Assembly (NCBI GenBank): GCA_012270045.1
Contig: JAAXJC010000178.1
Coordinates: 1 to 38,046, forward strand
Source: Luminiphilus sp.
GTDB lineage: Bacteria > Pseudomonadota > Gammaproteobacteria > Pseudomonadales > Halieaceae
DNA length: 38,046 nt
Reading direction: 5' to 3'
Of the stretch, positions 9,668 through 18,589 are shown piece by piece. Both the position numbers and the translations under genes were made by a program. Numbering within the stretch: position 1 is the stretch's first letter; the number at the start of each line of letters is the position of its first letter. Below the pieces are notes generated by a model. It did no database searches and was not told the origin of the DNA. It saw only the letters and a list, made by a program, of their open reading frames with translations.

Positions 9668-10537
9668 GTGGAACTGGTAATCATCAGCGGCAGGTCGGGC
9701 TCAGGCAAGAGTACGGCACTGCATCAATTCGAGGATCTCGGCTTCTACTGCGTTGACAATCTTCCTGCCGCACTGCTGCCCACGCTGACACTGCAACTGG
9801 AAAAACCCCATTATCAGACCTTCCGCGGCATTGCCGTTTGTATTGATGTGCGCAACAGCGCCACCGATCTGGAGCAGGTGGCCGGCGTCATCAAGGCCCT
9901 GCCCACCTCCATCAACAGCCAGATTCTGTTCCTCAATGCCAAATCGGAAATATTGACCCAACGCTTCAGCGAGACCCGTCGCCGCCATCCCCTGAGTAAC
10001 GATGACTGCTCACTGGCTGAGGCCATCGCCACCGAAAGTGTTCTGCTGGACGGACTGCTGCAAGAGGCCGACTGGGTCATTGATACCAGCGAACTGACTC
10101 TGTACGACCTGCGCGGTCTGATCTCATCCCGCCTGGAGACGCCCAACCGTGAGGGCATTTCGCTGCTGGTGGAATCCTTCGGCTTCAAGCGGGGAGTGCC
10201 TGCCGATGCGGATTTGGTATTTGATGCCCGACTGCTGCCCAACCCCCATTGGGAGCCCGCACTCAGGCCCCTGACCGGCAGGGATGGCGAGGTGGCTGCG
10301 TTTTTACAGGCCTACCCGCAAACTGCCGAGTTTGCCAATGACATCAGCCGGATGCTGTTGCGATGGCTGCCGGACTACGGCGCGTCCCAGAGAACCTATA
10401 TGACCATCGCGATTGGCTGCACCGGCGGCCAACACCGCTCGGTCTATGTTGCAGAGAGGGTGTTCGAGGAACTCAAGCAGCACTATGCCCGGGTCCAGAT
10501 CAGGCATCGTGAACTCAGCAAAATGGCCACGGGATGA
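9668..10537 (+). CDS. rapZ: RNase adapter protein RapZ
   Basis: RNA-binding ATPase-like protein; in E. coli it guides RNase E to the GlmZ sRNA and so controls GlmS (amino sugar supply). The start is GTG 9668, 2 bp after ptsN. Of 289 residues, the N-terminal P-loop is GRSGSGKST (8-16), followed by FEDLGFYCVDNLP. The C-terminal domain holds SFGFKRGVPADADLVFDARLLPNPHW and IGCTGGQHRSVYVAERV, both family hallmarks. GlmZ-type sRNAs cannot be judged from this window. The end overlaps ptsO by 4 bp (ATGA). Confidence 0.95.
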   Translation: MELVIISGRSGSGKSTALHQFEDLGFYCVDNLPAALLPTLTLQLEKPHYQTFRGIAVCIDVRNSATDLEQVAGVIKALPTSINSQILFLNAKSEILTQRFSETRRRHPLSNDDCSLAEAIATESVLLDGLLQEADWVIDTSELTLYDLRGLISSRLETPNREGISLLVESFGFKRGVPADADLVFDARLLPNPHWEPALRPLTGRDGEVAAFLQAYPQTAEFANDISRMLLRWLPDYGASQRTYMTIAIGCTGGQHRSVYVAERVFEELKQHYARVQIRHRELSKMATG

Positions 10538-10803
10538 TTGAGCGGAAAGTAACCATCATCAACCGACTGGGATTGCATGCCAGGGCTGCGGCCAAACTCG
10601 TTGACTGTGCCGCCCGCTTCAGCAGCCGCATCGACTTGCTGAAACAGGACCATGGGGTGGACGCCAAAAGCATCATGTCGGTCATGATGCTGGCAGCGGG
10701 TCAGGGTACGGAACTGACGCTAAGAATTAGTGGCGAGGACGAACAGGCAGCTTTGGAGGCGCTGGTTGGGCTCATCAATGATCGCTTTGGCGAACCCGAC
10801 TGA
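10534..10803 (+). CDS. ptsO: Phosphocarrier protein NPr
   Basis: HPr-like phosphocarrier of the nitrogen PTS that passes phosphate from PtsP to PtsN. It is 89 residues, with the active-site segment NRLGLHARAA and phosphorylated His15, then KSIMSVMMLAAGQGTELTL. It lacks the regulatory serine context of Gram-positive HPr. It is the last gene of the rpoN block and overlaps rapZ by 4 bp; 114 bp of noncoding sequence without a clear terminator hairpin follow. Confidence 0.95.
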   Translation: MIERKVTIINRLGLHARAAAKLVDCAARFSSRIDLLKQDHGVDAKSIMSVMMLAAGQGTELTLRISGEDEQAALEALVGLINDRFGEPD

Positions 10804-10905
10804 ACGCCTGCCGACAGCGAAATCCGACACCCTCAGTCCCGTCATATTCACCCACTAAGCGGATGCAGCCTGACAAGCTGTCGCGGATAATGCCCGCCTG
10901 GGAAC

Positions 10906-10910
10906 GGAGG
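10906..10910 (+). promoter_or_regulatory. Ribosome binding site of mgtE
   Basis: GGAGG, 7 nt before GTG 10918. It supports the GTG as the mgtE start. Confidence 0.6.
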
Positions 10911-10917
10911 GTGAGCC

Positions 10918-12267
10918 GTGGATACCTCGGTTAAAACAGAAACGCAGCTTGCGCAACTTGATCGCGCCCTGGATGCCGGCACCCTGGCTGATGTTGCGGG
11001 CATTGTCGGCGACCTCTCTCCCGGCGATGCCGCTCACCTGATCACCTCCTACCCGCCCCGGGTCAGGCAGGTGCTTTGGAGCCTGCTGGAGGCTGAGCAG
11101 GAAGCGGAGGTCCTGAACGAACTCCCCGAGGAACTCCGAAACCAGTTTCTGGTAGAAATGGAGCCCCAGGCACTGGCCTCCATCGTCGGGCAACTTGATG
11201 ACGACGATGTTGCAGACATCCTGCATGACCTTCCGGAATCCATCACCGAACAGGTGTTGGCGATCATGGACGAGGCCGATCGCTCCCGTATCGCCACGGT
11301 GCTGGCGTTTCCCGATGATGTGGCCGGTGGTCTGATGAGTACCGACACCATCACCATCAGAGCCGATTTGACCCTTGATGTTGTCATGCGTTACCTGCGT
11401 CGGCACGCCGAAATACCGGAAAACACCGACAGTCTGGTTGTCGTCAACCGGGATGACCGTTTCGTGGGCATCCTGCCCATACGCACCCTGCTCGTTGCCG
11501 ACCCACAACAATCCGTCCGGGAGATGATGGTGACCAGCCGGGATGCCATACCTGCCCAACTGGACGCCGCGGAAGTCGCACGCCTGTTTGAACGCAACGA
11601 CTGGATATCGGCTCCGGTCATTGACGAGCAGGGCCGACTGCTGGGGCGAATTACCATCGATGACGTGGTCGACGTGATCCGGGAAGAAGCCGATCACTCC
11701 CTGACCTCACTGGGAGGTATCGCAGACGATGAGGACACGTTCTCAACGGTCCTGCAGACAGCGCCCCGCAGAGCGCTGTGGTTAGGCGTCAACCTGATTA
11801 CCGCATTTGTCGCCGCCTCAGTGATCAATATGTTCCAGGACACGATAGAAAAAGTCGTCGCTCTGGCCGTACTCATGCCGATCGTAGCCTCGATGGGGGG
11901 TATTGCCGGCACCCAGACCCTCACCGTGCTCATCAGGGGTATCGCCATGGGGCAGCTGAACAGCAGGAACCAGCGCTGGCTGGTGGGTCGGGAGGCGATG
12001 GTGGGGCTGTTCAACGGAGCCCTGTGGGCACTTGTTGTGGCGATAGCCGCATCCCTGTGGTTCCAGGACTGGACCCTGGCATTGATCATTGGCGCGGCCA
12101 TGGTCATCAATTTGCTGACCGCCGGGGTAGCCGGCGCCCTGATCCCCCTGGCCCTGCGAGGCTGGGGTATTGATCCGGCACTGGCCGGGGGCGTCCTACT
12201 CACCACCGTCACTGATGTTGTCGGATTCCTGGCCTTTCTCGGCCTGGCGACCCTGTTCTATGGCTGA
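10918..12267 (+). CDS. mgtE: Magnesium transporter MgtE
   Basis: Mg2+-gated magnesium channel of the inner membrane. The start is GTG 10918, with GGAGG 7 nt upstream. The 449 residues hold the cytoplasmic N domain of superhelical repeats (about 15-130, LPEELRNQFLVEMEPQALAS, DDVADILHDLP), paired CBS domains (about 130-260, VAGGLMSTDTITI, VIDEQGRLLGRITIDDVVDVI), and a C-terminal membrane domain (about 285-449). That domain has LAVLMPIVASMGGIAGTQTL, the conserved pore region. The end overlaps darP by 8 bp. mgtE commonly lies after ptsO in marine gammaproteobacteria and Pseudomonas relatives. Confidence 0.95.
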   Translation: MDTSVKTETQLAQLDRALDAGTLADVAGIVGDLSPGDAAHLITSYPPRVRQVLWSLLEAEQEAEVLNELPEELRNQFLVEMEPQALASIVGQLDDDDVADILHDLPESITEQVLAIMDEADRSRIATVLAFPDDVAGGLMSTDTITIRADLTLDVVMRYLRRHAEIPENTDSLVVVNRDDRFVGILPIRTLLVADPQQSVREMMVTSRDAIPAQLDAAEVARLFERNDWISAPVIDEQGRLLGRITIDDVVDVIREEADHSLTSLGGIADDEDTFSTVLQTAPRRALWLGVNLITAFVAASVINMFQDTIEKVVALAVLMPIVASMGGIAGTQTLTVLIRGIAMGQLNSRNQRWLVGREAMVGLFNGALWALVVAIAASLWFQDWTLALIIGAAMVINLLTAGVAGALIPLALRGWGIDPALAGGVLLTTVTDVVGFLAFLGLATLFYG

Positions 12268-12793
12268 TCGTGACGTGACCGATGCCAACGGGGACGGCGA
12301 GGAGCTGCGCCCCAGCAAAAGCGCAAAGAAGCGCGAAATGACGGCTCTGCAGCAATTGGGCACCCGCCTTGTGCAACTCCCCCCTGCCCAACTTGAACAA
12401 ATTCCGATCGACGATGCCAGGCTCAGTGAAGCCATACAGCAGGCCCGCAGGATTTCCCAGCGGGGCGGTTTGCGCCGGCAACTGCAATACATCGGCAAGC
12501 TGATGCGAGACATAGATCCGGCACCCATCCAGGCAGCACTGGCCCAGCTCGATGGCCTGAGCCGGGAACAGAGCGCGCGGCTGCACCAGTTGGAGCAACT
12601 GCGGGACGCCCTCATCAATGAGGGTGATGCTGCCCTGGGCGCCGTGCTGAACGCTTTTCCCGCTGCCGATCGCCAGCACCTGCGGCAACTGGTGCGCGGA
12701 TTCGATCCGACGGGCCCCCGGGCCAGGGAACAGGGGCGCAAGCTGTTCCGTTACCTACGGGAACTTCAGGAGGAATCGGACCCTGGGTCCTGA
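12260..12793 (+). CDS. darP: Ribosome-associated protein DarP (YjgA, DUF615)
   Basis: YjgA/DarP associates with late 50S assembly intermediates in E. coli. The start ATG 12260 lies in an overlap with the end of mgtE and gives 177 residues, the family length. An upstream in-frame ATG (12170) would lie deep inside mgtE and give unrelated sequence. Typical features are the opening EELRPSKSAKKREMTALQQLG, RRQLQYIGKLMRDID, and the terminal GRKLFRYLRELQE. It is usually found next to pmbA, which is absent here. Its last 28 bp overlap the 3' end of the convergent yhdP. Confidence 0.93.
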   Translation: MADRDVTDANGDGEELRPSKSAKKREMTALQQLGTRLVQLPPAQLEQIPIDDARLSEAIQQARRISQRGGLRRQLQYIGKLMRDIDPAPIQAALAQLDGLSREQSARLHQLEQLRDALINEGDAALGAVLNAFPAADRQHLRQLVRGFDPTGPRAREQGRKLFRYLRELQEESDPGS

Positions 12794-15700
12794 GTCCCTG
12801 AGTCAGCGTCATCACCGGAACTGACCGGTACCGACGGCTCCCCAGCCGGCGGAGATCCGGCATCAAAAATCCGCACGAAGGTCACCTCGGGGCTGTACAG
12901 GTCACCCTGCACCGCATAGACGCCGCTACTCAAACTCTTGACCTGCCGCTCGAAAACCTTACTCAGCAAATAAGCGCCCGCCGCTACGGGCAAGCCCCCC
13001 ACCAGGGCGGCCATCCACGGGATGTTTTCCACCAGTGGCAGGGTCACAACCAGTTCGCCATCGATGGTCTCCCCAAGCAGGTCAATATCACTGGAGAAAT
13101 TGAATCCACCGCCGGTACCGCGGATATCAAAATGGGGGATTTGTATCCCGCCATGGGTGAACACAAAATCTCCGGTCGCCGAGCGAAAAGTGACCCCGGG
13201 GTCGAATATCCGGGTTACGTCCGCGCGGCCGAACAGGCCCGCCAGATTGAGCAGACTGAAGATACGGGCTGCCCCGGTAGCGCTGGCAGGGACGGGTAGA
13301 AAAGAACCCTCTCGGAGGGTCAGTCTGGAAGTCCCCGACAGCTTTAGCAGGTCAATGTCTGTGGGCCCCCCCGGCCAGCCCAAGTCCAGGCTGAGTTCGC
13401 CGGAACGGGTGGTTGCCAGTGGCTCCATCGACAGGTCATCAAATGTCCGCTGCAGGTCGCCCATATTGGCATTCAGGGACAGCTGGGTTGTCCATTGCCC
13501 GCTATCGTCTTCGGCCCATTTCAAGACACTGCCGTCCAAAAGTTTCAGCCCGGCAAGCTGACCACCCATATCATCGATGACCAGGACATTGGAGGAGCTG
13601 CGCAAACGAAATCGGGCAGCACCCAAGGCCTGGCCACGGTATTGCAGGTTGGCCAGGGTGACATCTACTGCCTGGGGTAAACGGGGCGGTCGCCGGGTAA
13701 TCTTATCGATCTCAGTGGCAGCAGAATCGGTCGTCGTCGTGCTCAGTTCACGAAACTTGTCATAGTCCAGGGAATTGATAATCAGGGCGACGTCCTGGTC
13801 AGCATCCGGAACGGTGAGCTCTGCATCCAGCCACGCCGTGTTGATACCCAATTGATGCCAGCTGTCAAAGGGCGTGACATCAATCACTATGTCTTCAATG
13901 GCAAAGGTACCCACTGCCGCCTCCCGGATACCGAGGGTCTCCACTCGCACGGGCCACCGCGTCTGGTTGCCACTGTCTGGGATTTCCAGCGCCGCCACGA
14001 CCTGTAGCCAGGGATCAAGCTCTATGCGCTCCACTTCTCCGTACAGCCGGATACCGTCATTTACCGCGACCGGAAATGCCTGCGCCTGGGTTCGGGGGGT
14101 CAGGTCCAGTGCCAGCCCGGCTACCTTCCCTGATTGACGAAAGAGCCGCCCCTGGCCGCGCCCTTGCCAGAAAATATCCCAGGGTAAATCAGCCGCAGTG
14201 TCCAATACGGCGCTGAAAGCCGTCTCCTCGTTCGCCGCCTTGCCCAGAGGCGCTGGCAGATCGATCAGCAATCCTTTCAGGGTGCTGCCAACCTGGACTT
14301 GAGTGCTGTCCAGCACCGACACCGCCGCCTGCAATTCGGTCTGCCCGGACAGTAAGTCGGAGCTGTCGAGTGTTTGGCTGCCGAACATGGTTCTACCCCA
14401 TCGCTCCACATTGTCACCGGATACCGACGCGGAAAACCTGGCCTCCAACAGGTTACTGGCGGCAAGGCCGGAGGCACCCTCACCAATGGTTGCCGTCAGG
14501 GGCTGCCCGAACAACAATCCCCGCAGGTCACGACTGGCGAAACCCTGGCCGTAGTCAAAATCCAGTCCTCCGGTCACCTCTTCGATATTGAGGGACAGGA
14601 ATTTGGAGGCAACCGCGGCGCCACTGAAGTCGCTGACTATGCGCACCTTGGGCGCGTTCGAAGGCGCCCTGAAATCAAGTTTAAGGTTGAGTCGGCCGGC
14701 CACTGGGCCCATGACCTCGAGGTCATCGAGTACCGGTGCGGCAATGCCGTAGATCGGGCTCTCCCTGAGCAGCTTTATGCCCCACTTGCTGTCACCCTGG
14801 AACTGTCCCGCAACCCACAACGCCCCCGAGTCCCGGGCGGCATCAACCTCCACCGACACATCACGCACACCCAGGCCATAAACAGCGCCACGGTCTCCCC
14901 AGACACTGACGCGATCGGTGTCGATATGCAGGCTACCTGACAGGTCGGTAACCGCAGGCCAGTCGGGCTGGTAGGCAACCCGGGCCTCACTGAGGGACGC
15001 CGCCAGTTGCATGCTTTGGGAGCCCAGACCAAAGTTTTTGAAACCGCCCCGCCAGATAAAGCTGATATCCGACATTTGTCCCGGTCCGATGGCGGCATCC
15101 AGCCAATTTTTGAGCGGTGGGGGTATGCGAAAGGGAACGTAAAGGTGCCGGGCGGCCGTAGTGGCGGAGGGCACACCCACGTCGAGATACATGGCAAGAG
15201 GAGGACCCATACCACTGCCCGGCTTTAGCGGGATATCGATACCAAACAGGACTGTGGCATCGTGGCTGTCGTGCTCTCCCTGTAACACCCCATCGTAGAG
15301 ATACAGCGCTTCCCTGTCCCAGCGGGCAGACAGCTGCCCCAGCACACTGTTGAGCGTAATGCCCTGCCGATAAACCTCCGGAAGATCCAGGGTAAATGCC
15401 TGGGTGTCTATCCAGGCGGTAGCGCCATCCTGGGAGGCGACCACGGTACCGTCCATCCCCAGAAGGGCCGGCACTTTCTTTCGCGCCTGCACAGAAACGT
15501 CCATGACGCTGGTCGTGAGTGACCAGGCTGCCAGTGGCTCGGTGATATTTTCCACGCCCCCCTCCAGCGCCAGCAATGAGCCCGAGGGTCGTAACTCCGA
15601 GACAATCGCTGCGGGTTTGTCGGGCAGCAGGTTGCTTTCTGTGACCAGTCTTGCCAGCCGATCCAGATCGATGGCGGTAGACCTCAGATCAAGCGCCACA

Positions 15701-16662
15701 CCGTGGCTGTCCAACTGAAGTCGATCCAGGGCGAAGTCAGCATTACCAGCCGCCATTGACAGGGATTGGATCCGCGCGATCCAGCCCTCTGGTGCAGAGG
15801 ATAAGCCAGCAGTGAAACCGGCGTGATCGAGAACCAGTCTTCGGTCCTCGACCAGCCCCCAGGACAGATCAGTCAATTCGGTTACCAGCACTGCCTCGGG
15901 CAGCTGGTTATCGCCATGAAACCAGAAGTTGACCTCAACCCGCGCGGACAGATCCTGCCCCAGAAGATCCGCGAGCCAGCTCGCGTCGGGAACGTCCAGA
16001 TGTCCGTGCAGGTCACCCCGGAAGCGCAGGGGATCAAAAATATCCCCCACGCCTGAACCCGATACGGTCAGCTTCGACTGCTGTGGCCCTTTAAGTTCAA
16101 GGAGCAACTGGCGTTCACTGCCAAGGCGTCGCAGTTCAAGCCCGATATTCAGCTGCTGGCGCAGGCCAGAGCCGTTATCCAACCACAAGGCCGCATTTTC
16201 GATCGTCACGGCTCTAAAGGCCGACAACAACGCTGCTGCTATTCTTGATCGGTTACTGGACTGGGTGTCAGCTTCCTCCCCCCTCAGCTGCTCTAAGGCC
16301 AGATCGGCTGTGATACCGCTGAGGTGCAGGGCATCCAGTCGAAGCTCCAGGGCCATCAGAGTGGCCCAGGGGTCTATTGTGAGGGCGGCATGGGCAAAGC
16401 TGACCGGAGCGCCTTCAGGCAGCATAAGTCGGAGCTCGCTGACCTGGATACTCGGCTGGAAATTAATGACGTCACCAGACATGTTTTCCAGGTCGAGGTC
16501 CAGGCCCGTCTGCCCGGACAACCACTGCACTATTTCATCCTGGTATAGGGGCGCCATTTTCAAAATCGCCCGTGTGCCCGCCACATAAATAGCCAGACAC
16601 ACCACCGCGGCCAGCATCAGCCTCCAAAGCAGGTACCGAAGCCCGCGATGAATTGTCGTCAT
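12766..16662 (-). CDS. yhdP: AsmA-like protein YhdP
   Basis: Very large inner-membrane-anchored periplasmic bridge protein of the AsmA-like group. In E. coli YhdP, with TamB and YdbH, moves phospholipids to the outer membrane. I prefer ATG 16662 (1298 aa), with GCAGGG just upstream; an in-frame ATG at 16680 overlaps the maf stop and has no such site. One N-terminal membrane helix (about 9-30) is followed by long beta-rich sequence, with the YhdP hallmarks LDFDYGQGFASRDLRGLLFGQPL and, near the C-terminus, AARIFSLLNLAGLFGR and FDIRGTGGGFNFSSDIDLLGETIDGELVVTLPL. The last ~30 residues are acidic and Ser/Pro-rich. It follows maf directly; rng, which commonly sits between them, is absent. Confidence 0.93.
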   Translation of the reverse strand: MTTIHRGLRYLLWRLMLAAVVCLAIYVAGTRAILKMAPLYQDEIVQWLSGQTGLDLDLENMSGDVINFQPSIQVSELRLMLPEGAPVSFAHAALTIDPWATLMALELRLDALHLSGITADLALEQLRGEEADTQSSNRSRIAAALLSAFRAVTIENAALWLDNGSGLRQQLNIGLELRRLGSERQLLLELKGPQQSKLTVSGSGVGDIFDPLRFRGDLHGHLDVPDASWLADLLGQDLSARVEVNFWFHGDNQLPEAVLVTELTDLSWGLVEDRRLVLDHAGFTAGLSSAPEGWIARIQSLSMAAGNADFALDRLQLDSHGVALDLRSTAIDLDRLARLVTESNLLPDKPAAIVSELRPSGSLLALEGGVENITEPLAAWSLTTSVMDVSVQARKKVPALLGMDGTVVASQDGATAWIDTQAFTLDLPEVYRQGITLNSVLGQLSARWDREALYLYDGVLQGEHDSHDATVLFGIDIPLKPGSGMGPPLAMYLDVGVPSATTAARHLYVPFRIPPPLKNWLDAAIGPGQMSDISFIWRGGFKNFGLGSQSMQLAASLSEARVAYQPDWPAVTDLSGSLHIDTDRVSVWGDRGAVYGLGVRDVSVEVDAARDSGALWVAGQFQGDSKWGIKLLRESPIYGIAAPVLDDLEVMGPVAGRLNLKLDFRAPSNAPKVRIVSDFSGAAVASKFLSLNIEEVTGGLDFDYGQGFASRDLRGLLFGQPLTATIGEGASGLAASNLLEARFSASVSGDNVERWGRTMFGSQTLDSSDLLSGQTELQAAVSVLDSTQVQVGSTLKGLLIDLPAPLGKAANEETAFSAVLDTAADLPWDIFWQGRGQGRLFRQSGKVAGLALDLTPRTQAQAFPVAVNDGIRLYGEVERIELDPWLQVVAALEIPDSGNQTRWPVRVETLGIREAAVGTFAIEDIVIDVTPFDSWHQLGINTAWLDAELTVPDADQDVALIINSLDYDKFRELSTTTTDSAATEIDKITRRPPRLPQAVDVTLANLQYRGQALGAARFRLRSSSNVLVIDDMGGQLAGLKLLDGSVLKWAEDDSGQWTTQLSLNANMGDLQRTFDDLSMEPLATTRSGELSLDLGWPGGPTDIDLLKLSGTSRLTLREGSFLPVPASATGAARIFSLLNLAGLFGRADVTRIFDPGVTFRSATGDFVFTHGGIQIPHFDIRGTGGGFNFSSDIDLLGETIDGELVVTLPLVENIPWMAALVGGLPVAAGAYLLSKVFERQVKSLSSGVYAVQGDLYSPEVTFVRIFDAGSPPAGEPSVPVSSGDDADSGTQDPGSDSS

Positions 16663-16673
16663 GGCGCCCTGCT

Positions 16674-17237
16674 TTACCATTCAGGTGTCACACCATGATG
16701 GCCCAGGGCTTCCCTGGTCTCGGCCAGGGGGAGGCCTACGACGGCTGAGTAGCTTCCCTCAATGCGCCTTACAAAAGCACCCGCCCTGCCCTGTACGGCA
16801 TAGGCACCGGCCTTATCCCAGGGCTCGTCAGTCGCCAGGTAACGGTTGATGTCATCGGCACACAACTCGCTGAACTGGACCCGGGTCCTGGCCAGGACGC
16901 TCACCAAATGCTCTCCTCGTCTTACCGAGACACCAGTGAACACCTCATGCCAGCGACCCGAGAGTTGTTGCAACATAGCCACGGCGTGGTCATGGTCTGC
17001 GGGTTTGCCCAAAATCAAGCCGTCAACGGTGACTGTGGTATCAGCGCCGATAACAATGGCACCGGGTTCATCGATGGCCCGTGATTTCTCCACAGCAAGA
17101 CGCGCTACGTAGTCGCCAGCGGGCTCAGCCGGCCGCATGGATTCATCGATCGACGGTGCCCTGCAACTGAAATTGCTGATCAACAATGACAGGAGCTCCC
17201 GTCGTCGCGGGCTGGCGGATGCGAGCACGACTTTCAT
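16674..17237 (-). CDS. maf: Nucleoside triphosphate pyrophosphatase, Maf family
   Basis: Maf proteins hydrolyse dTTP/UTP and modified nucleotides; the family was first linked to septum inhibition. The 187 residues begin with the hallmark MKVVLASASPRRRELLSLL and contain VIGADTTVTVDGLILGKPAD, and KAGAYAVQGRAGAFVRRIEGSYSAVVGLPL. The last matches the dTTP/UTP-type (YhdE) subgroup. Its ATG shares a base with the mreD stop (TAATG), and its end overlaps or abuts yhdP. mreBCD-maf is a conserved block. Confidence 0.95.
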   Translation of the reverse strand: MKVVLASASPRRRELLSLLISNFSCRAPSIDESMRPAEPAGDYVARLAVEKSRAIDEPGAIVIGADTTVTVDGLILGKPADHDHAVAMLQQLSGRWHEVFTGVSVRRGEHLVSVLARTRVQFSELCADDINRYLATDEPWDKAGAYAVQGRAGAFVRRIEGSYSAVVGLPLAETREALGHHGVTPEW

Positions 17238-17719
17238 TATTGGACCTCGTAGTGCCTTCTGAGTGCCCTGAGACTGTTACGCACCGGCAACCAAAAGACC
17301 ATCGACGCAATGACAGGTGCCAAAAATGCCGTGCCCACGTGTTGCCAGCCCAACAGGACCTCGAGACGCTGCTCCGCCAGGTGGACCACGGCGACCATCA
17401 AACCCATCACGAGGCTCTGCTGCAGCAGATCGAATTGACGTACCCGCTGGTAACTGACCAGCAACACCAGTACCGCCAGCGTGGATCCTACAGCTGTCGC
17501 ACCCACCGGCGACCCATCCAATATATCCGTTGCCATACCGACAATACAGGCGGTCAGTACGCCAACCCGGGTCGGCAATGCCAACACCCAGTAAAACAGT
17601 ACCAACATTGGCCAATCAGGAAGATAAACCCGAAGCGCTACGGGCACCGGTAACGCAACAACCAGCAAGGCACAGGCGAAAGAAAGGACAATGACCCAGG
17701 AGCCTCGGGACGCGATCAC
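17237..17719 (-). CDS. mreD: Rod shape-determining protein MreD
   Basis: Inner-membrane subunit of the elongasome that works with MreC to control PBP2/RodA. The start is GTG 17719, in a GTGA overlap with the mreC stop. The 160 residues are strongly hydrophobic with about five membrane helices; LPDWPMLVLFYWVLALPTRVG and DILDGSPVGATAVGSTLAVL are typical of gammaproteobacterial MreD. Identification rests on this pattern and on the mreB-mreC-mreD-maf order. Confidence 0.94.
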   Translation of the reverse strand: MIASRGSWVIVLSFACALLVVALPVPVALRVYLPDWPMLVLFYWVLALPTRVGVLTACIVGMATDILDGSPVGATAVGSTLAVLVLLVSYQRVRQFDLLQQSLVMGLMVAVVHLAEQRLEVLLGWQHVGTAFLAPVIASMVFWLPVRNSLRALRRHYEVQ

Positions 17720-18528
17720 GGTTGCTCGCTGGCCTCTGGGATCATTTCCAGCGCAAGCATCACATGTCGGCCACGATCCAGCGGCGCCAGCGGCTCGGCA
17801 ATTACCTGTGAAAAGGCCGAGCCGGGGTCACTCACCACTTCAAGTACTTGGGCCACGGGATAACCCGCCGGGAACAGGCCGCCCAGTCCGGAGGTCACCA
17901 AAGTGTCACCCACTCGAATATCGGTGGTTGCAGCCACATGGCGAACGATCAGCCGACTCAAATCACCGGTACCCTCCGCCAGACCCCTGACCCCGCTGCG
18001 CAGCACCTGAACCGGTACCGCATGGGTTGCATCGGTAATCAGTAGCGCGTTACTCGAATACTTGCCAACCCGGGTAACCTGGCCCATCAGGCCATCTGCG
18101 CCCAGCAGGGGTTGCCCCAACCGGACCCTGTCTTCTGACCCCTTGTCGATCACCAATTCGTGCCGGGAGGGGGCCGCTGTCAGGGCAATAATTTCCGCTA
18201 CCATCACTTCCCTGTCGATGGTTTCCGCTGAATTCAGCAGGGCCCTGTAGCGCCCATTCTCAGCGACCACAGCAGCCAGCTTCTGGGTTTGGCCTTTGAG
18301 CACCAGATTCTCTTGTTGTAACCGGGCATTCTCAGCACGCAGCGTGTTGTGACTGCGAAAAAACTGCCCGGCACCCGCCAAAGCGGCACGGGGTGCTCCA
18401 GCAATGCGGTAAACCATAGCGGCAGCATCGGTACCGAACTGCCGCGGCCCTTGCAACAGTTCGTGATCCCGGAGATAAAACAGAATCAGTAGGCAGCAGC
18501 CGATGGCCAGGGTAACCCGCCATCCCAC
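17716..18528 (-). CDS. mreC: Rod shape-determining protein MreC
   Basis: Bitopic periplasmic scaffold of the cell-elongation machinery. The first canonical start is GTG 18528 (270 aa): a membrane helix (about 4-19), a coiled coil (about 60-95, NTLRAENARLQQENLVLKG), then two beta-domains with HELVIDKGSEDRVRLGQPLLG and LVTSGLGGLFPAGYPVAQV. The frame stays open upstream for 17 more codons. These encode IKPLFLKEKH, close to the conserved start of Pseudomonas-type MreC (MIKPLFAKG), but begin with ATC at 18556-18558. The true N-terminus may therefore extend 10 residues upstream from a rare ATC start, or an original ATG may have changed. Confidence 0.94.
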   Translation of the reverse strand: MGWRVTLAIGCCLLILFYLRDHELLQGPRQFGTDAAAMVYRIAGAPRAALAGAGQFFRSHNTLRAENARLQQENLVLKGQTQKLAAVVAENGRYRALLNSAETIDREVMVAEIIALTAAPSRHELVIDKGSEDRVRLGQPLLGADGLMGQVTRVGKYSSNALLITDATHAVPVQVLRSGVRGLAEGTGDLSRLIVRHVAATTDIRVGDTLVTSGLGGLFPAGYPVAQVLEVVSDPGSAFSQVIAEPLAPLDRGRHVMLALEMIPEASEQP

Positions 18529-18589
18529 ATGTTTTTCTTTGAGAAATAGTGGTTTGATTGTCGCCCCCGCAGTGGTGTGTCAGAGCCTT

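Noticed and set aside
10804-10917. Possible terminator between ptsO and mgtE
   Set aside because: No stem followed by a T-run is visible in the 114 bp.
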